Origin: Lachnospiraceae bacterium
GTDB lineage: Bacteria; Bacillota; Clostridia; Lachnospirales; Lachnospiraceae
NCBI GenBank assembly: GCA_017540605.1
Contig: JAFYAS010000054.1
Coordinates: 1-40,645 of the forward strand
Reading direction: 5' to 3'
Length of the DNA: 40,645 bases
In this document: positions 36,376-40,645 of the stretch, one piece after another
Layout: each line of letters begins with the position of its first letter
Position numbering within the stretch: position 1 is the first letter of the stretch
Notes under the pieces: model-generated
The model's input: only the letters and a program-made list of their open reading frames with translations
Database searches by the model: none
What the model was told of the DNA's origin: nothing
Position numbers and translations under genes: made by a program

Positions 36376-36386
36376 GTCATAGGGGT

Positions 36387-36415
36387 ATTTTATCACAAAT
36401 AGCTCCGATTTTCTA
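36387..36415 (-). promoter_or_regulatory. metY promoter
   Basis: Minus-strand TAGAAA (36410-36415), 17-nt spacer, TAAAAT (36387-36392) with TGA before it. The -35 box matches 4 of 6 positions. Confidence 0.55.
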
Positions 36416-36428
36416 TAAAATTGTTCTG

Positions 36429-37208
36429 TTATTGTACTGTATTTTTGTTGCTGTCAGCTTGAGGTACTGTCAGATCCACATAATCGTACATACTCCGATA
36501 TTTATTTGGCGTGGTTCCGGTTAGTTTTTTAAATGCTGCAGTAAAGGCGCTTTGCGAGGAAAAACCGAGAGAGAAGTAAATGTCTGAGATGGAATGATCG
36601 GATTTTTCAAGCATATTTTTGGCTGTTGCGATCTTTACCGAAAGGATATATGCCTTTACTGTGGTTCCGACCTCCTTAGAAAACAGCTTTGAAAAATAGC
36701 TTGGGTTTAAGCCCTCATTTTTTGCGAGAAGCTCCATGGTCAACGGCTCATGAAGATGATCGTAGATATGATCGATGGCATGCCGCACATGAATGGAATA
36801 TTGGTTTCTCTGGTGAAGTTCATGCATACGTGTGGCATAGTCAATCTGAGCCTGTCCCAGCAGATCTATCACAGCGTTGATGGAATCAAGCTCGTCGGCC
36901 TCTTGTATATAGATATCGCTCATGGTATAGGCTTCATCATGGGGAAGTCCCGCATTTACGCACATTCTGGTGATGACTCCCATAGAAACAACAAAGTGAT
37001 ATTTCGTATTTCTTAAAGGATCCTTCGAGAGAGTACCCTTTCCCTTGAAGAAATCCTTTTTTATTATCTCATAATTTGCGGCGACTTTTTCTATATTCCC
37101 ATTCCTGATATCGTCATACCTGGAGAATTCGCTCTTGATATCAGTTCGTACAAACTGGTCCTCACGCTGGGTATAGAGACGATATATCAGTTCTCGTTTT
37201 CTTGACAT
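36429..37208 (-). CDS. AraC-family transcriptional regulator
   Basis: A 259-aa regulator. Start at 37208 is chosen because AGGAGG lies 8-9 nt upstream on the minus strand; the ATG at 37229 precedes that site. The C-terminal ~100 residues hold the two AraC helix-turn-helix motifs (LTMELLAKNEGLNPSYFSKL and SISDIYFSLGFSSQSAFTAA, ending LTGTTPNKYR). The N-terminal ~150 residues are helical, not the usual cupin, and contain NTKYHFVVSMGVITRMCVNAG, a form common in clostridial AraC proteins whose signal is unknown. It is divergent from the MATE gene, so regulation of that exporter (and dehydrogenase) is a plausible inference. Confidence 0.93.
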   Translation of the reverse strand: MSRKRELIYRLYTQREDQFVRTDIKSEFSRYDDIRNGNIEKVAANYEIIKKDFFKGKGTLSKDPLRNTKYHFVVSMGVITRMCVNAGLPHDEAYTMSDIYIQEADELDSINAVIDLLGQAQIDYATRMHELHQRNQYSIHVRHAIDHIYDHLHEPLTMELLAKNEGLNPSYFSKLFSKEVGTTVKAYILSVKIATAKNMLEKSDHSISDIYFSLGFSSQSAFTAAFKKLTGTTPNKYRSMYDYVDLTVPQADSNKNTVQ

Positions 37209-37233
37209 ATATTTTTCCCTCCTTTTCATGTTA

Positions 37234-37262
37234 AATGTACCATAAAATTACAAAAAAACCAA
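37234..37262 (-). promoter_or_regulatory. Promoter of the AraC gene
   Basis: Minus-strand TTGGTT (37257-37262), 17-nt spacer, TACATT (37234-37239), with TGG in front of the -10 box. On the plus strand a TATAAT at 37295-37300 probably serves the MATE gene, but its nearest -35-like TTGATA (37268-37273) is 21 nt away. Confidence 0.6.
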
Positions 37263-37348
37263 TAGAATTGATAAAGGAAATGCAAAAAAAGAATTATAAT
37301 CCCGAAAAAGGTTGAAACAGGTATATGGATTAGAAAGTAGGGATAGCT

Positions 37349-38707
37349 ATGGTTGATTTTACAAAGGAAAGCGTATCAAAGTCAATACTCAGGTTTTACT
37401 GGCCTTTGCTTATGACAAATATGCTTCAGCAGCTTTACAATTTTGCGGATACATTTATAGTTGGAAGAGGACTTGGAGATCAGGCTTTGGCTGCAGTCGG
37501 AAATATGGGCTCACTTTTCTTTTTGATAGTGGGATTTTCTATGGGAATTTCCAATGGATTTGGTATAATAATAGCACAGAGCTTCGGTGCAAAGGATTAT
37601 GAGCTTTTGAAGAGAAATGTAGCAGGGTCCATAGAGTTAGCACTTGGCATCGCAGTATTGCTTACAGGCACAAGCCTTGTGTTGCTTCCGGATGCCCTCA
37701 GATTTTTGCAGACAGATGAGCTTATCATGGCGGACAGCCTGACCTATGGTTATATCATTTTCGGTGGACTGATATGCTCCATCACCTACAATGTGAGTGC
37801 ATGCATACTTCGTTCCATCGGTGACAGCAGGACACCCCTAAAGGCTATCATCATTTCATCAGTACTGAATCTTTTCCTTGATTCACTACTTATTCTCGTG
37901 CTTCATATGGGAGTTGCAGGTGCAGCCATCGCCACTTTGTTTTCTCAGGTGGTATCGGCAATGGTGTGCATCAGGAAGATAAGAAGTATTGAATATCTGA
38001 GACTTAAGAGAGAGCATTTTGTAAACGAGAGAAGCATTTACATCACGTTGTTTAGAAATGGTATTCCTATGGCATTTATGAATTCTATCACGGCAGTGGG
38101 ATGTATGGTTGTTCAGTATTTTGTAAATGGCTTTGGAGTGGATTATACTTCGGCATATTCGGTGTGCAGCAAGTACATCAATCTGTTCATGAATCCGGCC
38201 TGCACCGCGGGAAATGCGATGAGCGCCTATACGGGACAGAACTATGGTGCCAAAAGATACGACAGGATACGAGAGGGACTTTTGGTATGCCTCACCATAG
38301 CGCTCGTTTCTTATGGGCTCCTTGGAAGTATCATGTACCTGATGCCTCGCGCACTTGCCGGAATCCTGCTTGAGGGAGAAATGCCTATAGCTCTTGCGGC
38401 AGAATATCTGCCTATATGCGGTATCATGCTTATATTGGTTGACTGTCTGTTTGTCTACAGAAGCGGAGTGCAGGGTATGGGACAGCCCTTGTTTCCCATG
38501 ATCTCCGGTGGGCTTGAGATGGTCATGAGAGTGACGATCATAGCATTATTCATGAATAAGATAGGCTTTAGGGCGGCAGCCTATGCCGAGGCAGGAGCAT
38601 GGTTTGCAGCTCTTTTGATAAATGCTGTTGCATTCTATCGGGTATTGGGACCGAAGCTTTCTATGAGCATAAAAAAGAGACATAAGCTACAGCCTGTACA
38701 CAGATAA
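37349..38707 (+). CDS. MATE family multidrug/toxin exporter
   Basis: A 452-aa inner-membrane transporter with about 12 hydrophobic segments, exchanging cations for small organic substrates. The N-terminus (SILRFYWPLLMTNMLQQLYN, FADTFIVGRGLGDQALAAVG) is the standard MATE start, and the second half repeats it (NGIPMAFMNSITAVG). The ribosome binding site is weak (TAGGGAT). The iron alcohol dehydrogenase follows after 26 nt. The substrate cannot be read from the sequence. Confidence 0.95.
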   Translation: MVDFTKESVSKSILRFYWPLLMTNMLQQLYNFADTFIVGRGLGDQALAAVGNMGSLFFLIVGFSMGISNGFGIIIAQSFGAKDYELLKRNVAGSIELALGIAVLLTGTSLVLLPDALRFLQTDELIMADSLTYGYIIFGGLICSITYNVSACILRSIGDSRTPLKAIIISSVLNLFLDSLLILVLHMGVAGAAIATLFSQVVSAMVCIRKIRSIEYLRLKREHFVNERSIYITLFRNGIPMAFMNSITAVGCMVVQYFVNGFGVDYTSAYSVCSKYINLFMNPACTAGNAMSAYTGQNYGAKRYDRIREGLLVCLTIALVSYGLLGSIMYLMPRALAGILLEGEMPIALAAEYLPICGIMLILVDCLFVYRSGVQGMGQPLFPMISGGLEMVMRVTIIALFMNKIGFRAAAYAEAGAWFAALLINAVAFYRVLGPKLSMSIKKRHKLQPVHR

Positions 38708-38733
38708 AAGTATTGTTTAGGAGGAGAAGGAAG

Positions 38734-39912
38734 ATGGAGAATTTTACTTTTTATTCACCCACGTATTTTGCATTTGGAAAGGGAACGGAGAACGAGGCAG
38801 GAAAGTATGTAAAGAAGTTTGGAGGAACGAAGGTGCTTATTCACTATGGCGGTGGGAGTGCTGTTCGTTCAGGACTTATCGACAGAGTGAAGACATCACT
38901 TGAACAGGAAGGCTTGCCTTATGTTGAGCTTGGAGGGGTTATGCCCAATCCGAGAAGTGGTCTTGTCTACAAGGGAATTGAGCTTTGTAAGGCAGAGGGT
39001 GTTGATTTCTTGCTTGCAGTCGGCGGAGGAAGCGTCATCGATTCGGCGAAGGCTATTGCTGCCGGAAGTCTGTATGATGGAGATTTCTGGGATTTTTACA
39101 GCGGAAAGCATATTGAGAAGGCACTTCCTATCGGAGTAGTACTTACCATAGCTGCAGCGGGAAGCGAAGGATCCGGAGATTCGGTTATTACTAAAGAAGA
39201 GGGTATGTTAAAGAGAGGTACAGGCTCTGAAGCATTGAGAGCAAAGTTCTCTATTATGAATCCTGAGCTTACTGAGAGTCTCCCGGCATATCAGACTGCC
39301 TGCGGTGCTACTGATATCATGGCTCATGTATTTGAGAGATATTTTACCAATACTACAGAGGTAGAGATCACAGACAGACTTTGTGAGGCTGTACTTATGA
39401 CCATGGTAAAGGAAACACCGAGAGTAATCGCTGATCCCCATAATTATGAAGCAAGGGCAAATATCATGTGGGCAGGAATGGTAGCTCACAACGGAATAGT
39501 AGGAGTGGGCAGAAGCCAGGATTGGAACAGTCACGCTATAGAACATGAGCTTTCTGCACTTTATGACTGTGCTCACGGTGCAGGCCTTGCGGTGATCATG
39601 CCTTCATGGATGGAATTCGTATATAAGCACAATGTAATGCGTTTTTGTCAAATGGCCACAAGAGTATTCGGATGCAAGATGAATTTTGAGGATCCTGAGG
39701 TTACAGCTAAAGAGGGTATCAGGTGCTTTAGGAGATTCCTTCATGACATTGGAATGCCGATTAATTTTGAAGAACTTGGTGCGAAGGAAGAGGATATTCC
39801 TGTCCTGGTTGATAAGCTTGGACTCGGCGACGGGAAGACCGGGGGATTCGTCGAGCTTACAAGTGAGGATGTAGCTTCGATATATAGGATTGCAGCAAAT
39901 GCGAGTCTTTAG
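38734..39912 (+). CDS. Iron-containing alcohol dehydrogenase, butanol dehydrogenase type
   Basis: A 392-aa NAD(P)-dependent dehydrogenase of the YqhD/BdhA branch, reducing aldehydes to alcohols. Start 38734 follows AGGAGGAGAAGG; an in-frame TTG at 38713 precedes it. The nucleotide site is GGGSVIDSAKA (97-107), and the metal ligands are D194 and H198 (GATDIMAHVFE), H267 (WNSHAIEHE) and H281 (CAHGAGLA). It is probably cotranscribed with the MATE exporter, perhaps in aldehyde stress or fermentation. Confidence 0.96.
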   Translation: MENFTFYSPTYFAFGKGTENEAGKYVKKFGGTKVLIHYGGGSAVRSGLIDRVKTSLEQEGLPYVELGGVMPNPRSGLVYKGIELCKAEGVDFLLAVGGGSVIDSAKAIAAGSLYDGDFWDFYSGKHIEKALPIGVVLTIAAAGSEGSGDSVITKEEGMLKRGTGSEALRAKFSIMNPELTESLPAYQTACGATDIMAHVFERYFTNTTEVEITDRLCEAVLMTMVKETPRVIADPHNYEARANIMWAGMVAHNGIVGVGRSQDWNSHAIEHELSALYDCAHGAGLAVIMPSWMEFVYKHNVMRFCQMATRVFGCKMNFEDPEVTAKEGIRCFRRFLHDIGMPINFEELGAKEEDIPVLVDKLGLGDGKTGGFVELTSEDVASIYRIAANASL

Positions 39913-39919
39913 AAGGTCG

Positions 39920-39953
39920 ATTTTCTCTTGTTTTTAAAAGATTGAAAATTTTT
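39920..39953 (+). terminator. Possible weak terminator after the alcohol dehydrogenase
   Basis: ATTTTC-TCTT (39920-39929) can pair with AAGA (39938-39941) and GAAAAT (39944-39949) with a two-base bulge, followed by TTTT. All pairs but a few are A-T. Confidence 0.4.
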
Positions 39954-39964
39954 GAAAAAAAGTG

Positions 39965-39993
39965 TTGACATCGTTCCTCTAAAGTGGTATCCT
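39965..39993 (+). promoter_or_regulatory. Promoter of tRNA-Leu
   Basis: TTGACA (39965-39970), 17-nt spacer, TATCCT (39988-39993), with TGG before the -10 box, 30 nt before the tRNA. Confidence 0.8.
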
Positions 39994-40022
39994 ATCGAAG
40001 TCGGTTTTGAGAGACAAACCGT

Positions 40023-40106
40023 GCGGAAGTGCTGGAATTGGCAGACAGGCTAGACTAAGGATCTAGTGGCGGTTACGTCGTGTGGGTTCAAGTCCCATCT
40101 TCCGCA
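40023..40106 (+). tRNA. tRNA-Leu (anticodon AAG)
   Basis: Acceptor arms GCGGAAG (40023-40029) and CTTCCGC (40099-40105) pair fully; discriminator A40106; CCA is not encoded. D-arm CTG/CAG with GG in the loop; anticodon stem CTAGA/TCTAG around CTAAGGA, giving anticodon AAG. A long variable arm (about 40066-40081) marks a class II tRNA, and GTGGG-TTCAAGT-CCCAT is the T-arm. The AAG anticodon reads CUU, and CUC if A34 becomes inosine. Confidence 0.95.
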
Positions 40107-40107
40107 T
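40094..40107 (+). repeat. tRNA 3'-end direct repeat, copy 1
   Basis: CCCATCTTCCGCAT covers the end of the T-arm and the 3' acceptor strand of tRNA-Leu. An identical copy lies at 40269-40282. Confidence 0.8.
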
Positions 40108-40108
40108 G

Positions 40109-40156
40109 GATAAAAGAAGAGAGCTGAGGCAAACGCCTCAGCTCTCTTCTTTTATC
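40109..40156 (+). terminator. Terminator of tRNA-Leu, perfect 22-bp hairpin
   Basis: The arms 40109-40130 and 40135-40156 are exact complements around AAAC. The core is GAGCTGAGGC/GCCTCAGCTC; the outer part (GATAAAAGAAGA) supplies a TTCTTTTAT tract on the 3' side. It starts 2 nt after the tRNA. Confidence 0.85.
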
Positions 40157-40202
40157 AGGCCGAGGAGTCCCTTGAACCCATGGTCCAAGGTCTCCTCGCC
40201 CT

Positions 40203-40233
40203 GATGGGGCTCAATGGTCGGTTCGACGGGAAA
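40203..40233 (+). repeat. GATG-GCTCAATGGTCGG repeat, copy 1
   Basis: GATG, then GCTCAATGGTCGG (40209-40221), TT, CGACGG (40224-40229) and GAAA. A near-identical unit is at 40301-40329. Read on the minus strand it ends CCGACCA, like a tRNA 3' end with CCA. Confidence 0.7.
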
Positions 40234-40268
40234 AAGGTCCACCGGACCTTTTTCTAAATCCGTCTCAC

Positions 40269-40282
40269 CCCATCTTCCGCAT
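40269..40282 (+). repeat. tRNA 3'-end direct repeat, copy 2
   Basis: Exact 14-nt copy of 40094-40107, 175 nt downstream, without the rest of a tRNA in front of it. It may be a remnant of a second tRNA or of an integration event. Confidence 0.8.
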
Positions 40283-40300
40283 CAATACACGAAAAGAGAA

Positions 40301-40329
40301 GATGAGCTCAATGGTCGGACCGACGGAAA
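40301..40329 (+). repeat. GATG-GCTCAATGGTCGG repeat, copy 2
   Basis: GATG, then GCTCAATGGTCGG (40306-40318), AC, CGACGG (40321-40326) and AAA; 97 nt after copy 1. GAAGATG at its start is complementary to CATCTTC (40272-40278), so it could compete with the GATGGGG/CCCCATC stem. Confidence 0.7.
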
Positions 40330-40390
40330 TTTCCACAAAATATATGGTATGCACTCTGCTCATTGTAGTATAATATGTATATATATTTAT

Positions 40391-40405
40391 CGGCATCTAA
40401 TGCCG
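40391..40405 (+). promoter_or_regulatory. Small perfect hairpin or operator before the desulfoferrodoxin gene
   Basis: CGGCAT-CTA-ATGCCG lies between a TATAAT (40369-40374, no clear -35 box) and the AGGAGGAG ribosome binding site. It could be an operator or an mRNA stem. Confidence 0.4.
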
Positions 40406-40430
40406 TCATTCACGTTCAGGAGGAGACAAT

Positions 40431-40645
40431 ATGAGAATTCTTGTATGCAAAAAGTGCGGAAATATGGTAGCTGAACTCAAGAAAGGCACATGTCCGGTCA
40501 AGTGCTGCGGTGAACCGCTCGAAGAACTCACAGCTAACATAACGGATGCAGCCCAGGAAAAGCATGTTCCGGTCATCGAACAGGACGGCAACAAGGTCGT
40601 TGTGAAAGTCGGAGCAGTGGCTCATCCGATGCTTGCGGCTCATTA
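40431..40645 (+). CDS. Desulfoferrodoxin (superoxide reductase), 3' end outside the window
   Basis: The first 71 codons are in the window. AGGAGGAG precedes the ATG at 40431. The N-terminal desulforedoxin-like part has C6-x2-C9 (LVCKKCGNMV) and C25-C26 (KCCGEPLEEL), the four ligands for the rubredoxin-type iron; an extra C21 is present. The second domain begins EKHVPVIEQ and VGAVAHPM, the first His ligands of the catalytic Fe(His)4Cys centre. The enzyme reduces superoxide to peroxide in anaerobes without making oxygen. The final Cys ligand lies beyond the window end. Confidence 0.93.
   Translation, partial: MRILVCKKCGNMVAELKKGTCPVKCCGEPLEELTANITDAAQEKHVPVIEQDGNKVVVKVGAVAHPMLAAH

Larger units (their letters stand above)
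40155..40283 (+). ncRNA. GC-rich structured region after tRNA-Leu, possible small RNA
   Basis: Two compact structures lie end to end. First: TCAGG (40155-40159), CGAGGAG (40161-40167) and CCTTG (40170-40174) pair with CAAGG (40186-40190), CTCCTCG (40192-40198) and CCTGA (40200-40204), 17 bp in all. Second: GATGGGG (40203-40209) pairs with CCCCATC (40268-40274), enclosing GACGG (40225-40229) with CCGTC (40260-40264), which encloses GAAAAAGGTCC (40230-40240) with GGACCTTTTTC (40244-40254). Base composition differs from the AT-rich flanks. It carries no credible gene. I do not recognise a known RNA family. Confidence 0.5.

Noticed and set aside
40155-40260. Resemblance to an HDV-like ribozyme (CATGGTCC then CTCCTCGC at similar spacing)
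   Set aside because: The required double pseudoknot does not close: no suitable P2 3' strand at the end, no J4/2 with the catalytic C, and P1 has a mismatch.
40200-40330. Hammerhead-like CTGATG...GAAA strings in both repeat copies
   Set aside because: The invariant CUGANGA box is not met (CUGAUGG in copy 1, GAAGAUGA in copy 2), and no cleavage-site helix fits.
40214-40474. 86-codon open frame beginning MVGSTGKRST
   Set aside because: It runs through the hairpins and repeats and overlaps the desulfoferrodoxin start in another frame; short frames of this kind are typical of tRNA-like sequence.

Overview
The window looks like a chromosomal piece of a low-to-moderate-GC anaerobic Firmicute, most likely a Lachnospiraceae member of the Butyrivibrio / Roseburia / Pseudobutyrivibrio type. 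This rests on the codon bias (AGA/AGG, ATA, CTT), strong AGGAGG ribosome binding sites, the clostridial order ispF-cysS-mrnC-rlmB-sigH next to infC-rpmI-rplT, a desulfoferrodoxin, and exported proteins with HSY/CxxC repeats. The genus is inference from style, not from a search.

Layout. 1-5507: an unrecognised 1,711-residue soluble, helix-rich protein with its own leader and terminator. 5541-9708: ftsH followed closely by an HTH protein ending in a PD-(D/E)xK-like nuclease core, a cytoplasmic papain-fold (C39-like) protein and a Nudix hydrolase; spacing suggests one operon. 9784-11045: a structured leader with a terminator in front of an unrecognised membrane protein. 11078-16613: a family 2 glycosidase with an aldo/keto reductase-ferredoxin protein, a YcxB-like membrane protein and a DRE-TIM aldolase. 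16615-20119: a CHASE2/HD-GYP sensor with a FecR-domain partner. 20133-23866: ispF, cysS, mrnC, rlmB, sigH. 23886-25228: attenuator-type leader, infC with an AUU start, rpmI, rplT. 25328-28029: a Tudor-like/coiled-coil small protein, an HD-GYP response regulator and queA. 28045-33919: DegV, then two exported cysteine-repeat proteins (a CHAP/NlpC-like hydrolase and a CAP + Ig + leucine-rich-repeat protein). 33938-34935: purC. 34934-37262 (minus strand): metY-type O-acetylhomoserine sulfhydrylase with a structured leader, and an AraC regulator. 37349-39912: MATE exporter and iron alcohol dehydrogenase. 39965-40645: tRNA-Leu(AAG), an unusual GC-rich hairpin-rich stretch carrying tRNA-like fragments, and the 5' part of a desulfoferrodoxin gene.

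Promoters are easy to see. Many combine a -35 box, a 17-nt spacer and an extended (TGn) -10. At 29005-29062 and 33938-34004 the promoter of the next gene lies inside or against the upstream terminator. The window is mostly core genome. The candidates for something undescribed are the 1,711-residue protein, the nuclease-like and protease-like pair behind ftsH, the HD-GYP domain with a ~95-residue insertion, and the repeat/hairpin region behind tRNA-Leu.
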